Shown here piece by piece: positions 42,489-52,602 of a stretch of DNA of 64,000 bases. The stretch comes from Pararobbsia silviterrae. Lineage in GTDB: Bacteria > Pseudomonadota > Gammaproteobacteria > Burkholderiales > Burkholderiaceae. The position numbers and the translations under genes are program-made. Numbering within the stretch: the stretch's first letter is position 1; every line of letters starts with the position of its first letter. The DNA lies in assembly GCF_003628125.1 (NCBI RefSeq), contig NZ_RBZU01000001.1:186001-250000 (forward strand), read 5' to 3'. The notes beneath the pieces are model-generated. The model did not search any database. It was not told the origin of the DNA and worked only from the letters and a program-made list of their open reading frames with translations.

Positions 42489-43448
42489 TCAGCCCGGCTC
42501 GATCGAGAAGCCGTTTTCCCTGAGCTTCGCGAGCACACCGCGCGGGCCGCCGAGATGCAGCACGCCGACCGCGACGAAGATCGGCTTGTCGGGCAGCGAG
42601 AGGTCCGCGATCCGGCGCGCGAACCGCCGGTTGCGGCGATAGAGGATCTTTTCATCGAGCGCGTTCGAAAGCTCGGGCGTCTGTGCGAGCCGTAACGAGC
42701 GCGCCGCGCTCCAGGCCGCGAGCTTGTCGGCGTCGCCCTCGCGCCAGAGCGCGTGGAGCTGCCGCGTATCGGCCGCGTTCTGCTGGGGCGTCTGCGCGAG
42801 GTCCTGGGCGAGCATTTCCCATTGCTCGGCATTGCGCAGATTCGTGAACGCGCGCATCTGATCGTTGAGCGTCTCGAGCCCGACGATCGGATATTTCGCG
42901 TAGACGTTTTCGAGCTGGGCTTCGGTCCCGTATTCGGTCTGCAGCCCGGCGGCGAGCGAATCGTATGTTTCGATCAGCAGCGCCGCGAGCCAGGGCCGCA
43001 TCTTCTGAATTTCGGCGAGCGCCTCGGGGTTGTCGCGCAGCCGCCATTGCAGACGCTTCCAGAGCGCATCGGGCAATTGCTTGGGCAGGCACGGCGTATC
43101 GCAGACGCCATAGCGCGTCACATCGTTTTGCGAGACGACGAGATCGTCGGGCGAGAGCTCGAACGCAAGCAGTGTCGCGCGCTTGAGCGCATCGAGAATC
43201 TCGGGCCGGAACGGCTGGTTCGGCGGATAGTCGGCCGGTTTGGCGGCGTGCATCGTGCCGAGGATATAGACCGTGCGGTTATTGGCTTTGCGCGCGATAT
43301 AGAACGGCAGTCGCGGCGGCGCCTGCGCGGCGCCGGCCGCCGTACGCGGGGCCGATGCGGGCGCGGCCAGCGCATCGACGGCCGAACCGCCGAGCGCGCA
43401 TGCCGTCATGCAGACCGCGAGCCAGCGCCGGATCGATCCGGCTCGCAC
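42489..43448 (-). CDS. TraB/GumN-family protein
   Basis: About 319 residues. Family motifs: VYILGTMHAAKPADYPPNQP near the N terminus, LLAFELSPDDLVV, and VAVGVLHLGGPRGVLAKLRE close to the C terminus, the two GxxH sites that define this metallopeptidase-like superfamily. Start: a GTG at 43448 gives a short basic head and hydrophobic segment (RRWLAVCMTACALGGSAVDA) typical of a signal peptide; a GTG at 43568 would add 40 non-conserved residues in front. It is probably periplasmic or membrane-anchored. Function is not established in proteobacteria. Convergent with pxpA. Confidence 0.85.
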   Translation of the reverse strand: MRAGSIRRWLAVCMTACALGGSAVDALAAPASAPRTAAGAAQAPPRLPFYIARKANNRTVYILGTMHAAKPADYPPNQPFRPEILDALKRATLLAFELSPDDLVVSQNDVTRYGVCDTPCLPKQLPDALWKRLQWRLRDNPEALAEIQKMRPWLAALLIETYDSLAAGLQTEYGTEAQLENVYAKYPIVGLETLNDQMRAFTNLRNAEQWEMLAQDLAQTPQQNAADTRQLHALWREGDADKLAAWSAARSLRLAQTPELSNALDEKILYRRNRRFARRIADLSLPDKPIFVAVGVLHLGGPRGVLAKLRENGFSIEPG

Positions 43449-43627
43449 CGCCCGGGTCGATTCGGCGGGCGTCGCATGGCCTGCATCGGTCGGCGTCTCG
43501 CGCACGCGCGAGTCCGGCCCCGGATACCTGCCGATCCTCAACGAAAGCTGCCACACGTGTGCTTGCACCAGATCGCCTGCGCGTCACATTCGGCGGCGGT
43601 AAGCCAACGCTGCGCCGCGCCAAGGTG

Positions 43628-44716
43628 TTACTCCCCCGTCTCTTCCGCGCGATGACACGCCACACTGCGGCCATCCACGTCGCGCAGCGCCGGCCGTTCG
43701 ACACGGCATCGTTCGACGGCCATCGGGCAGCGCGGATGGAAGCTGCAGCCGGACGGGGGATTCAACGGCGAAGGCAGCTCACCCGAGAGTCTAACTTGGA
43801 GGCGGCGCTCCGACGCACGGATCGCGGGCGTGGCCGACAGCAGCGAGCGTGTATACGGATGACGCGGCCGGCTCAGCACCCGGCGCTTGTCGCCGAGTTC
43901 GACGACGCCGCCGAAGTACATGACGAGCACGTCGTCGGCCACATGTTCGACGACGGCCAGATTGTGCGAGATGAATACGAAGCTCACCGCGTACTGCTGC
44001 TGGAGATCCATGAACAGATTGAGGATCTGCGCCTGGATCGACACGTCGAGCGCCGACACCGGTTCGTCGGCGACGACGATGCGCGGCTCGACGATCATCG
44101 CGCGCGCGATCGCGATGCGCTGCCGTTGGCCGCCCGAGAACATATGCGGATAGCGGCGCGCATGCTCGGGCCGCAGGCCGACGACGCGCATCGCGTCGGC
44201 CACGCGCGCGGCGCGCGCCGCGCGATCGAGCGGCGTATTGATCGCGAGCGGTTCGTCGAGCGTCTGCGCGATGGTTTTGCGCGGATTCAACGACGCGAAC
44301 GGATTCTGGAACACCATCTGCACGCGGCGGCGCAACGCGGCCGGGACGTCGCTGCCGAAGCGCGTGACGCGTTCGCCGCCGATCGTCAGCGTGCCGCCGC
44401 TCGGCGTTTCGATCATCGTGAGCTGGCGCGCGAGCGTCGATTTGCCGCTGCCCGACTCGCCGACGACCGCGAGCGTGCGGCCTTGCGCGAGCGAAAACGA
44501 CACGCCGTTCAGCGCATTGACGCTCGCGTGCCCGAACAGGCCGCGGCGCACCGCGTAGTGCTTGCTCAGCACGTCGGCGACGAGCACGGGCTCGGACGAC
44601 GCGCGCGCCGCGTCGCGCTCCCCGCGCGCGTCGGGGCTCAATCCGGCGTTCGATCCCGCGTCGTGCGCGCGTAGACCCGCCGCCGTGCCGATACCGGTGT
44701 CGGGGCGCGTCGTCAT
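43628..44716 (-). CDS. dppF: Dipeptide ABC importer ATPase, DppF
   Basis: 362 residues (E. coli DppF 334); an N-terminal low-complexity extension of about 40 residues accounts for the difference. Walker [15 protein letters not shown], signature [16 protein letters not shown], Walker [15 protein letters not shown], and the oligopeptide C-terminal domain with a Cys-rich [16 protein letters not shown] for an Fe-S or structural site. The start overlaps the dppD stop by four bases (ATGA). It powers uptake together with DppD. Confidence 0.94.
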   Translation of the reverse strand: MTTRPDTGIGTAAGLRAHDAGSNAGLSPDARGERDAARASSEPVLVADVLSKHYAVRRGLFGHASVNALNGVSFSLAQGRTLAVVGESGSGKSTLARQLTMIETPSGGTLTIGGERVTRFGSDVPAALRRRVQMVFQNPFASLNPRKTIAQTLDEPLAINTPLDRAARAARVADAMRVVGLRPEHARRYPHMFSGGQRQRIAIARAMIVEPRIVVADEPVSALDVSIQAQILNLFMDLQQQYAVSFVFISHNLAVVEHVADDVLVMYFGGVVELGDKRRVLSRPRHPYTRSLLSATPAIRASERRLQVRLSGELPSPLNPPSGCSFHPRCPMAVERCRVERPALRDVDGRSVACHRAEETGE

Positions 44717-45735
44717 TGCACGGCTCCTTGCGCGCCGGCGCGCGCGAGATTCAGCGGGCGGATGCATCGGACGGCCGCATCCGCGTGCGGATCGCGCGAA
44801 TCGAGCGGATCGAGTCGCGCGAGCGCCGGCCGCGCCGCGCGGCACGCATCGACCGCATGGACGCAGCGCGGCGCGAACAGGCACCCCGAGGGCCGGTCGT
44901 CGCGGCCCGGCACGACGCCGGGCAACGCCGCGAGCCGCGCCGCGCCGGGATTGTTTTCGGGGATCGCCTGCAGCAGCGCGTGCGTGTACGGATGATGCGG
45001 CGCATCGAAGATCGCGGGCACCGTGCGCGTCTCGATGACCTCGCCCGCGTACATGACGGCCACGCGCTGCGCGACCTCGGAGACGACCGCGAGATCGTGC
45101 GAAATCAGCACGAGCGCCATGCCGCGTTCCTTCTGGAGCGAGAGCAGCAGCCGCATGATCTGCGCCTGGATCGTGACGTCGAGCGCGGTCGTCGGCTCGT
45201 CGGCGATCAAGAGTTTCGGATCGCACGCGATCGCCATCGCGATCATCACGCGCTGGTTCATGCCGCCCGAGAGCTGATGCGGAAACGCGCCGATACGCGC
45301 CTTGGCGTCGGGGATCTCGACGTGCTCGAACAGCTCGACGACCCGCTTGCGCAGCGCCGATCCGCGCAGGCCCTGATGGCGCCGGAGCACCTCGGCCACC
45401 TGGAAGCCGACCGTATAGCTCGGATTGAGGCTCGTGAGCGCGTCCTGGAACACCATCGACATGTCCTTGCCGACGATCCTGCGCCGTTCACGCGCGGTCG
45501 CGGCGAGCAGATCGACGCCATTGAAGCGGATCTCGTCGGCGCGAACCTGACCCGGCGCATCGACGAGCCCCATCAGCGCGAGCATCGTGACGCTCTTGCC
45601 CGAGCCGGATTCGCCGACGATGCCGACGACCTCGCCGGGCGCGACGGACAGATCGACATGATCGACCGCCGCGAGGCCGTCGAAATCGACGCTCAGATTG
45701 CGTATCCGCAGCAAGGGGGTGGGGGTGCCGTGCAT
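44713..45735 (-). CDS. dppD: Dipeptide ABC importer ATPase, DppD
   Basis: 340 residues. Walker [17 protein letters not shown], oligopeptide-family [17 protein letters not shown], signature [16 protein letters not shown], Walker [15 protein letters not shown], and the C-terminal cluster motif [16 protein letters not shown]. Works as a heterodimer with DppF. The ATG is at 45733-45735; 12 bp separate it from dppC. The order dppA-B-C-D-F on one strand is the classical operon. Confidence 0.95.
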   Translation of the reverse strand: MHGTPTPLLRIRNLSVDFDGLAAVDHVDLSVAPGEVVGIVGESGSGKSVTMLALMGLVDAPGQVRADEIRFNGVDLLAATARERRRIVGKDMSMVFQDALTSLNPSYTVGFQVAEVLRRHQGLRGSALRKRVVELFEHVEIPDAKARIGAFPHQLSGGMNQRVMIAMAIACDPKLLIADEPTTALDVTIQAQIMRLLLSLQKERGMALVLISHDLAVVSEVAQRVAVMYAGEVIETRTVPAIFDAPHHPYTHALLQAIPENNPGAARLAALPGVVPGRDDRPSGCLFAPRCVHAVDACRAARPALARLDPLDSRDPHADAAVRCIRPLNLARAGAQGAVQ

Positions 45736-45747
45736 GGCGCGAGTCGC

Positions 45748-46662
45748 CTATCGGATCCGTTTGAGTTTGGGGTCGAGCGCGTCGCGCAGGCCGTCGCCGA
45801 ACACGTTGATCGCGAGCACCGAGATCAGGATCGCGAGGCCGGGCATCGCGACGATCCACCATGCCGTGTCGATATAGTCGCGCGCCGAAGCGAGCATCGC
45901 GCCCCATTCGGCGTAGGGCGGCTGGACACCGAGGCCGAGGAAGCCGAGCGCCGCCGCGTCGAGGATCGCCGACGAGAAGCCGAGCGTGGCCTGCACGATG
46001 AGCGGCGCCGCGCAGTTCGGCAGCACCTGCGAATACATGAGCCGCAGCGTGCCCGCGCCCGCCACGCGCGATGCCGTCACGTAATCCTTCTGCAGCTCGC
46101 CGAGCGCCGATGCGCGCGTGAGCCGCACATACGCGGGCAGGGCCGTGATCGCGATCGCGAACATCGTGTTCGCGAGACCCGGGCCGAGCACCGCGACGAT
46201 CGCGACCGCGAGCAACAGCGAGGGCAAGGCGAGCAGCACGTCGATCACGCGCATGATCAGCGCATCGAGCGCGCCCGCCGAGAACGCGGCGACGAGTCCG
46301 AGCGCGACGCCCGGAATCAACGCGAGCACGACCGACACGAGACCGATCGAGAACGACACGCGCGCGCCCGAGATCAGGCGCGAGAGCAGATCGCGCCCGG
46401 CCTCGTCGGTGCCGAGCAGAAAGCGCGCCTGGCCGCCGTCGAGCCAGGCGGGCGGCGTGCGGATCGCATCGCGGAACTGTTCGACGGGATTGTGCGGCGT
46501 GAGCCACGGCGCGCAGAGCGCGACGAGCATCAGCAGCGCGAAGACCGCGCCCGCGACGACCGCGCCGCGATGCGCGGCGAAATGTCGCCAGAACGCGCGC
46601 GCGGCGAGCAGGCGGCTGTCGGCCGACGGCGGATCGATGACCGGATTCGAGAGATCGGACAT
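45748..46662 (-). CDS. dppC: Dipeptide ABC importer permease, DppC
   Basis: 304 residues with the N-terminal OppC/DppC helix (FALLMLVALCAPWLTP) and six helices in all. Family motifs FLLGTDEAGRDLLSRLISGA, then the EAA coupling loop YVTASRVAGAGTLRLMYSQV and FLGLGVQPPYAEWG. GAGG precedes the ATG at 46660-46662; the gap to dppB is five bases. Inner membrane. Confidence 0.95.
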   Translation of the reverse strand: MSDLSNPVIDPPSADSRLLAARAFWRHFAAHRGAVVAGAVFALLMLVALCAPWLTPHNPVEQFRDAIRTPPAWLDGGQARFLLGTDEAGRDLLSRLISGARVSFSIGLVSVVLALIPGVALGLVAAFSAGALDALIMRVIDVLLALPSLLLAVAIVAVLGPGLANTMFAIAITALPAYVRLTRASALGELQKDYVTASRVAGAGTLRLMYSQVLPNCAAPLIVQATLGFSSAILDAAALGFLGLGVQPPYAEWGAMLASARDYIDTAWWIVAMPGLAILISVLAINVFGDGLRDALDPKLKRIR

Positions 46663-46667
46663 CGGCG

Positions 46668-47678
46668 TCACCTCGTATGCCGGATGCGCGGATTCAACAC
46701 GCCGTAGAGCATGTCGACGCAGAAGTTGACGGCGATCACGAGCAGCGCGATCAGCAGGATCGCGCCTTGCACGACGGGATAGTCGCGTCGCGCGACCGCG
46801 TCGATGAGCCATTTGCCGACGCCGGGCCACGAGAACGTGGTCTCCGTGAGCACCGCCCCCGCGAGCAGCAAGCTGACCTGCAGGCCGATCGCCGTGACGA
46901 CGGGAATCAATGCATTGCGCAGCGCATGCACGACGATCACGCGCAGCGGCGCGAGACCTTTGGCGCGCGCGGTCCGGATATAGTCCTCGCGCAGCACTTC
47001 GAGCATCGACGAACGCGTCATGCGCGCGATGACCGCGAGCGGAATCGTGCCGAGCACGATCGCCGGCAGCACGAGATGACTGAGCGCCGACCTCAGCGCG
47101 CCGGGATCGTTCGAGAACAGCGTATCGATCAGCATGAAGCCCGTCACGGGCGTCACATCGTATTCGACGGCGATGCGTCCCGAGACGGGTGTCCAGCCGA
47201 GCTTGACCGAGAAGAACATGATGAGGATCAGCCCCCACCAGAAGATCGGCATCGAATAGCCAGCGAGCGCCGTGCCCATCACGCCATGATCGACGGCCGA
47301 GCCGCGCCGCAGCGCGGCGACCACGCCCGCGGGCACGCCGACGATCAGCGCGAACAGTAACGCGCACAGTGACAGTTCGACGGTGGCCGGAAAACGCGCG
47401 AGAAATTCCTGCATGACGCTCGTGCTCGACACGAGCGATGTGCCGAGATCGCCGTGCAGCGCATGCAGGAGATAACGTCCGTACTGAATCGGCAGCGGCG
47501 CGTCGAGACCGAGCCGGTGCATCGCCTCGGCATGCGCGGCCGGCGTGATGCCGCGCTCGCCCATGAGGACTTCGACCGGGTCGCCCGGAATCAGATGGAT
47601 CAGGATGAACACGAGCAGCGTGATGCCGATGAAGGTCGGCACCACGCTCAGCAGCCGTGTCAAAGCGAAACGAATCAT
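46668..47678 (-). CDS. dppB: Dipeptide ABC importer permease, DppB
   Basis: 336 residues, typical length (E. coli 339). N terminus MIRFALTRLLSVVPTFIGIT then LVFILIHLIPGDPVEVLMGE, and EAA loop YIRTARAKGLAPLRVIVVHA, ending with the conserved DMLYGVLNPRIR. Its start overlaps the binding-protein stop by four bases. Forms the membrane channel with DppC. Confidence 0.95.
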   Translation of the reverse strand: MIRFALTRLLSVVPTFIGITLLVFILIHLIPGDPVEVLMGERGITPAAHAEAMHRLGLDAPLPIQYGRYLLHALHGDLGTSLVSSTSVMQEFLARFPATVELSLCALLFALIVGVPAGVVAALRRGSAVDHGVMGTALAGYSMPIFWWGLILIMFFSVKLGWTPVSGRIAVEYDVTPVTGFMLIDTLFSNDPGALRSALSHLVLPAIVLGTIPLAVIARMTRSSMLEVLREDYIRTARAKGLAPLRVIVVHALRNALIPVVTAIGLQVSLLLAGAVLTETTFSWPGVGKWLIDAVARRDYPVVQGAILLIALLVIAVNFCVDMLYGVLNPRIRHTR

Positions 47679-49414
47679 GGCGATTTGAGGCCCACGCCCG
47701 CGAATTGCGTCGGCCCGAACGGATCGATCGCGAAACCGGTCACGTTCTTGCCGAGGGGTTGATAGACCGTCGAATGCGCGATCGGCGTATAGGGCACTTG
47801 ATCCTTGAAGATTTCCTGGGCCTGCGTGTAGAGCTTCGTGCGCGTCCCGATGTCGGTCGTCGCGCGCGCTTTTACGATCAGATCGTCGAACGGCTTGTAG
47901 CACCAGCGCGCGTAATTGCTGCCGTTGATCGCATCGCAGCCGAGCAGCACGGCGAGCCAGTTGTCGGGGTCGCCGTTGTCGCCGGTCCAGCCGATGAGCA
48001 TCGCGTCGTGCTCGCCGGCCTGCGCGCGCTTCATGTACTCGGCCCACTCGTAGGTGACGATCTTCGCGTGCACGCCGATCTTCTCCCAATCCGCCTGGAT
48101 CATCTCGGCCATCAGGCGCGCGTTCGGATTATAGGGACGTTGGACGGGCATCGCCCAGAGCGTCACGTCGAACCCGTTTGCGAAGCCCGCTTTCGCGAGC
48201 ATCGCCTTGGCCTTGGCGGGATCGAATGGCGCGTCCTTGAGGTCCTTGTCGTACGACCATTGCGTGGGCGGCATCGGTGCGCTCGCGCGTTGTCCGGCGC
48301 CCTGGTAGACCGATTTGATGATCGCGTCCTTGTCGATCGCCATATCGAGCGCGCGCCGCACGTCGACGTTGTCGAACGGCTTGTGCTGCGTGTTGTACGC
48401 GAGGTAGCCAAGATTGAAGCCCGCCTGGCTCGGCATCTGGAGATTCGCGTCCGAGCGGATCATGTCGAGATCGGCCGGCTTCGGATAGGCCATGACCTGG
48501 CACTCGTTGCGTTTGAGCTTCTGCACGCGCACCGACGGATCGATCGTGATCGCGAAGATCAGCTTTGAAACCTGGACGTCGCCCGGTTTCCAGTAGTCGG
48601 GGTTGCCGTCGAAGCGGATCGTCGCGTCCTTCGTGTAGCTGCGGAAAATAAACGGACCCGTGCCGACGGGCTTCTGATTGATGTCGGACGCCGTGTTCGA
48701 CTTGAGCAGCTGGTCCGCGTATTGGGCCGACAGGAGCGACGTGAACGGCATCGCGAGGTCGGACAGGAACGGCGCATTGACGGCGCTCAGCGTCATGCGC
48801 ACCGTGTACGGATCGAGTTTCTCGATCTTCGCGATGCTCTTGTCGAGGCCCATGTCCGTGAAGTACGGAAACCGGACCGGATAGGCCTTGCGGAACGCAT
48901 TGTCCGGGTCGCGCATGCGATCGAACGTGAACAGCACGTCGTCGGCGTTGAATTCGCGCGTCGGCTTGAAGTACGGCGTGGTCTGAAACTTGACGCCGTG
49001 ACGCAGGTGGAACGTGTACGTGAGTCCGTCGGGCGCGATTTCCCAGCTTTCGGCGAGGCCGGGCTCGACCTTCGTGCCGCCCTTCGCGAACTCGACGAGC
49101 CGGTTATAGACCGGATACGCCGACGCCGTCGATTCGACCGAAGTCGTGTATTGCGCGGGATCGAAGCCGGCGGGGCTGCCTTCCGAGCAGAACACGAGCG
49201 TCTTGTCGGGCACGGCGGCCGAGGCCGGGAGCGGCGCGTTGCACAGCGCCGCGCATGCGGCGAGTGCGGCGATGCCCCGGACGACCGCGCCCCGAAAGCG
49301 CGGCGCGTGAATGGCGACGCGCCTGGCGGCGATCCTGTCGACAGCGCACCGATCGATCGACACGACGGCGAGACGCGCGCGCACGCGACGCAAACGACCA
49401 CGGACGAGGTTCAT
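47675..49414 (-). CDS. dppA: Dipeptide-binding protein, DppA
   Basis: 579 residues. The mature part begins near KTLVFCSEGSPAGFDPAQYT, the DppA/OppA family N terminus, and contains GGTKVEPGLAESWEIAPDG, HLRHGVKFQTTPYFKPTREF, and WTGDNGDPDNWLAVLLGCD, all typical of dipeptide (and sometimes haem or glutathione) binders. The signal region is unusually long: about 45 Arg-rich residues precede the hydrophobic stretch IAALAACAALCNAPLPASAA. The start ATG at 49412-49414 has AGAGG upstream, so the long N region is probably real, although an internal start is possible. First gene of the operon, periplasmic. Confidence 0.94.
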   Translation of the reverse strand: MNLVRGRLRRVRARLAVVSIDRCAVDRIAARRVAIHAPRFRGAVVRGIAALAACAALCNAPLPASAAVPDKTLVFCSEGSPAGFDPAQYTTSVESTASAYPVYNRLVEFAKGGTKVEPGLAESWEIAPDGLTYTFHLRHGVKFQTTPYFKPTREFNADDVLFTFDRMRDPDNAFRKAYPVRFPYFTDMGLDKSIAKIEKLDPYTVRMTLSAVNAPFLSDLAMPFTSLLSAQYADQLLKSNTASDINQKPVGTGPFIFRSYTKDATIRFDGNPDYWKPGDVQVSKLIFAITIDPSVRVQKLKRNECQVMAYPKPADLDMIRSDANLQMPSQAGFNLGYLAYNTQHKPFDNVDVRRALDMAIDKDAIIKSVYQGAGQRASAPMPPTQWSYDKDLKDAPFDPAKAKAMLAKAGFANGFDVTLWAMPVQRPYNPNARLMAEMIQADWEKIGVHAKIVTYEWAEYMKRAQAGEHDAMLIGWTGDNGDPDNWLAVLLGCDAINGSNYARWCYKPFDDLIVKARATTDIGTRTKLYTQAQEIFKDQVPYTPIAHSTVYQPLGKNVTGFAIDPFGPTQFAGVGLKSP

Positions 49415-49581
49415 CGGGGCCTCTCTGGGTGGCGCGACGGGATCGACGCGGTGAACCGATGTTACTGACGATCAAAATGACGAACAAGGCGCGATCTTGC
49501 GGATCCCGTCGCGCGATCGGTCGTTTTGCCTCACGCGCCGCGTGCCGCCGCGCGGGCGTTTCCGTCCCGCGCGCGATTCGT

Positions 49582-50418
49582 TCAGTCCTTGTTGCGCAGC
49601 CGTTCGTAGATCGCGCGGCTCGCGGCCGCGGCGTTCAACGTATAGAAGTGAAGCCCGGGCACGCCGTGATCGAGCAGCCGTTCGCAGAGATCGGTCACGA
49701 CATCGAGGCCGAACGCGCGAATCGATTCGCGGTCGTCGCCGAAGCCTTCGAGCCGCTTGGCGATCCAGCGCGGGACTTCGGCGCCGCACATCTCCGAGAA
49801 TCGCAGGAGCTGCGAGTAGTTCGTGATCGGCATGATGCCCGGCGTGATCGGCACCTCGACGCCGAGCGCGCGCGCGTCGTCGACAAAGCGGAAATACGCG
49901 TCCGCGTTGAAGAAGTACTGCGTGATCGCCGAGTCGGCGCCCGCCTTGACCTTGCGCGCGAACGCATCGAGATCGTGCTTGGGCGAACGCGCCTGCGGGT
50001 GATACTCGGGGTACGCGGCGACTTCGATGCGGAACCAGTCGCCCGTCTCCGCGCGAATGAATTCGACGAGATCCGACGCATAGCGGAATTCGCCGATCTC
50101 GCCCATGCCCGACGGCATGTCGCCGCGCAGTGCGACGATGTGACGGATGCCGTGTTCGCGATAGTGCTTGAGGATCTCGCGGATGCTTTCGCGCGTCGCG
50201 CCGATGCACGACAGATGCGGCGCCGCTTCGAGGCCGTCGCGTTTCATTTCGACGACGAGATCGAGCGTGCCTTGTTGGGTCGAGCCGCCGGCGCCGAACG
50301 TGACCGAAACGAATTTCGGGTTCAGTGCCGCAAGCTGGGCGCGCGTGGCGCGCAGCTTGTCGAGACCGTCGGCGGTCTTCGGCGGAAAGAATTCAAACGA
50401 GAGTTCGCAGCTAGCCAT
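49582..50418 (-). CDS. metF: 5,10-methylenetetrahydrofolate reductase
   Basis: 278-residue flavoenzyme producing 5-methyl-tetrahydrofolate, the methyl donor for methionine synthesis. Motifs: SCELSFEFFPPKTADGL, FVSVTFGAGGSTQQGTLDLV, ALRGDMPSG, EVAAYPEYHPQA and ADSAITQYFFNADAYFRFV. The last gene of the ahcY transcript; the SAH riboswitch therefore also influences methyl-folate supply. ATG at 50416-50418; 10 bp behind the small membrane gene. Confidence 0.96.
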   Translation of the reverse strand: MASCELSFEFFPPKTADGLDKLRATRAQLAALNPKFVSVTFGAGGSTQQGTLDLVVEMKRDGLEAAPHLSCIGATRESIREILKHYREHGIRHIVALRGDMPSGMGEIGEFRYASDLVEFIRAETGDWFRIEVAAYPEYHPQARSPKHDLDAFARKVKAGADSAITQYFFNADAYFRFVDDARALGVEVPITPGIMPITNYSQLLRFSEMCGAEVPRWIAKRLEGFGDDRESIRAFGLDVVTDLCERLLDHGVPGLHFYTLNAAAASRAIYERLRNKD

Positions 50419-50428
50419 AGTGTTTCGA

Positions 50429-50794
50429 TCAATACCAGCGTGTGATGCCTTCGCGGTGACCGAATACGATCGCGGTCAGGATCCACGAGATCACGCTGTA
50501 GAGGATCGAGCCGAACAACGCGGCCCAGAATCCATCGACCTCGAAACCCCTGACGAACCATGCCGCGAGCTGGAACAGCAGCGCATTGATCACGAGCAGG
50601 AACAAGCCGAGCGTGAGAATCGTCACGGGCAAGGTCAGCAGCACGAGCACGGGCCGCAGCAGCACGTTGATCAAGCCGAGCACGATCGCGATCACGAGCG
50701 CGGTGCCGAAGCTCCGGATGTGAATCGAGGGGATCACGTACGTTACGCCGAGCAAGGCCACCGCGTTCAACAGCCAAGTCACGATCAGATGCAT
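50429..50794 (-). CDS. Phage-holin-family (YvlD-like) membrane protein
   Basis: 121 residues with four hydrophobic segments (LIVTWLLNAVALLGVTYVIP, ALVIAIVLGLINVLLRPVLV, TLGLFLLVINALLFQLAAWF, ALFGSILYSVISWILTAIVF). This small protein of the mycobacterial-type holin/YvlD family sits between ahcY and metF in many Burkholderiales, and its role in the SAH cycle is unknown. Inner membrane. Start ATG at 50792-50794 gives MHLIVTWLL. Confidence 0.93.
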   Translation of the reverse strand: MHLIVTWLLNAVALLGVTYVIPSIHIRSFGTALVIAIVLGLINVLLRPVLVLLTLPVTILTLGLFLLVINALLFQLAAWFVRGFEVDGFWAALFGSILYSVISWILTAIVFGHREGITRWY

Positions 50795-50906
50795 CGCCGC
50801 TCCTTTCGGTCAGTCTATAAACGAACGCGCCGGGCCGATTCAGGGCCCGACGCGCAACTCCGATACCTCGCCTGACGACAGTTCGCTCGCGCGAACTGTA
50901 AGCGGA

Positions 50907-52319
50907 TCAGTAACGGTAATGCGACGGCTTGAACGGACCGTTCTTGTCGACGCTGATGTAGTTCGCCTGTTCGTCGGTCAGCACGGTCAGGTCTGCGCCG
51001 ATGCGGCCCAGGTGCAGGCGCGCGACCTTTTCGTCGAGGTGCTTCGGCAGCACGTAGACCTTCTTCTCGTACTGGTTGCCCTTCGTGAACAGTTCGATCT
51101 GCGCGAGCGTCTGGTTCGTGAACGAGTTCGACATCACGAACGACGGGTGGCCCGTCGCGCAGCCGAGGTTCACGAGGCGGCCTTCGGCGAGCAGGATGAT
51201 GCGCTTGCCGTCAGGGAACTCGATGTGATCGACCTGCGGCTTGATGTTGTCCCACGTGTACTGGCGCAGCGACGCGACGTTGATTTCCGAGTCGAAGTGA
51301 CCGATGTTGCAGACGATGGCCTGGTGACGCATCTTCTTCATGTGATCATGGTCGATCACGTGGAAATTGCCCGTCGCGGTCACGAAGATGTCGGCCTTGT
51401 CGGCCGCATAGTCCATCGTGACGACGCGATAGCCTTCCATGGCCGCCTGCAGGGCGCAGATCGGATCGATTTCCGTGACCCAGACCGTCGCGCCGAGGCC
51501 GCGCAGCGACTGCGCGCAGCCCTTGCCGACATCGCCGTAGCCCGCGACGACCGCGACCTTGCCCGCGATCATGACGTCGGTCGCGCGCTTGATGCCGTCG
51601 ACGAGCGACTCGCGGCAACCATAGAGATTGTCGAACTTCGACTTCGTGACCGAGTCGTTGACGTTGAACGCGGGGAACGGCAGCTTGCCGTCCTTTTCGA
51701 GCTGATACAGGCGATGCACGCCCGTCGTCGTTTCCTCGGTGACGCCCTTGATTTCCTTGAGACGCTTCGAGTACCACGTCGGATCGGCGTCGAGGTGCGC
51801 GGCGATCGACTTGAACAGCGCCGTTTCTTCCTCGTTGGCCGGCTTCGAGATCACCGAGCGGTCGCTCTCGGCCTTGGTGCCGAGAATCAGCAGCAGCGTC
51901 GCGTCGCCGCCGTCGTCGAGGATCATGTTCGCTTGCTCGCCGTTCGGCCATTCGAAGATCCGATGGCTGAATTCCCAGTATTCGTCGAGGCTTTCACCCT
52001 TGAAAGCGAACACGGGCGTGCCGTTCGCGGCGATCGCGGCGGCGGCGTGATCCTGCGTCGAGAAGATGTTGCACGAGGCCCAGCGCACTTGCGCGCCCAG
52101 CGCTTCGAGCGTCTGGATCAGCACGGCGGTCTGGATCGTCATGTGCAGCGAGCCGGCGATGCGCGCGCCCTTGAGCGGCTGGCTCGTCTTGTATTCGGCG
52201 CGCGTGGCCATCAGGCCCGGCATTTCCGATTCCGCGATCACGAGTTCCTTCTTGCCCCAAGCGGCAAGCGACAGATCGGCGACGACAAAATCCTGGGAAT
52301 CGACTACAGCGGCGTTCAT
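50907..52319 (-). CDS. ahcY: S-adenosylhomocysteine hydrolase
   Basis: 470 residues. Splits SAH into adenosine and homocysteine, an NAD-dependent reaction that relieves product inhibition of methyltransferases. Motifs: [60 protein letters not shown] (NAD Rossmann), [19 protein letters not shown] and the C-terminal PFKPSHYRY. The ATG at 52317-52319 has GGAGG five bases upstream; a GTG directly before it is in frame but less likely. The leader carries an SAH riboswitch. Operon ahcY - membrane protein - metF. Confidence 0.97.
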   Translation of the reverse strand: MNAAVVDSQDFVVADLSLAAWGKKELVIAESEMPGLMATRAEYKTSQPLKGARIAGSLHMTIQTAVLIQTLEALGAQVRWASCNIFSTQDHAAAAIAANGTPVFAFKGESLDEYWEFSHRIFEWPNGEQANMILDDGGDATLLLILGTKAESDRSVISKPANEEETALFKSIAAHLDADPTWYSKRLKEIKGVTEETTTGVHRLYQLEKDGKLPFPAFNVNDSVTKSKFDNLYGCRESLVDGIKRATDVMIAGKVAVVAGYGDVGKGCAQSLRGLGATVWVTEIDPICALQAAMEGYRVVTMDYAADKADIFVTATGNFHVIDHDHMKKMRHQAIVCNIGHFDSEINVASLRQYTWDNIKPQVDHIEFPDGKRIILLAEGRLVNLGCATGHPSFVMSNSFTNQTLAQIELFTKGNQYEKKVYVLPKHLDEKVARLHLGRIGADLTVLTDEQANYISVDKNGPFKPSHYRY

Positions 52320-52356
52320 CACGCCCTCCTTTCTAAAAAAGACCTAGAAATTAAAG

Positions 52357-52450
52357 ACGTGAGCGCCGTTCAGAACGGGGCCGCGTCGGCGATCCCCGGT
52401 GAGATTCCGAGCCTGGCGGAAGAAATTCCGTCGCAACGCTCCTCGGAAGG
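52357..52450 (-). promoter_or_regulatory. SAH riboswitch in the ahcY leader
   Basis: On the minus strand the leader reads CCGAGGAGCGTTGCGAC, then GCCAGGCTCGG, and finally AACGGCGCTCAC, matching the conserved pseudoknot core of the SAH riboswitch (stem CCGAG/CTCGG and pseudoknot GAGCG/CGCTC). Binding of SAH switches ahcY on. A -10 element TACAAT at 52464-52459 puts the transcript start two bases upstream of the aptamer. The ribosome site GGAGG (52329-52325) lies 28 bases past the 3' end. Confidence 0.92.
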
Positions 52451-52458
52451 TGGCGCAG

Positions 52459-52464
52459 ATTGTA
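52459..52464 (-). promoter_or_regulatory. Predicted -10 element of the ahcY promoter
   Basis: TACAAT read on the minus strand, predicting transcription from about 52452. A matching -35 is not evident. Confidence 0.55.
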
Positions 52465-52602
52465 GCAAAGAAGCGCGTCGGCGGCGCGCGAAGACCCATG
52501 CCCGGTGCGGGTCATGCCTCGATTGACTTAAACTCGGATCTTGCATTCCAGACCGGAATGTTCATGCGCCGGGAACCGGACGCGCCCTTCGGAGACCGAC
52601 CC

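Noticed and set aside
44716-46707. 663-codon plus-strand frame over the dpp ATPase and permease genes
   Set aside because: Antisense shadow of a complete, well-ordered dpp operon.
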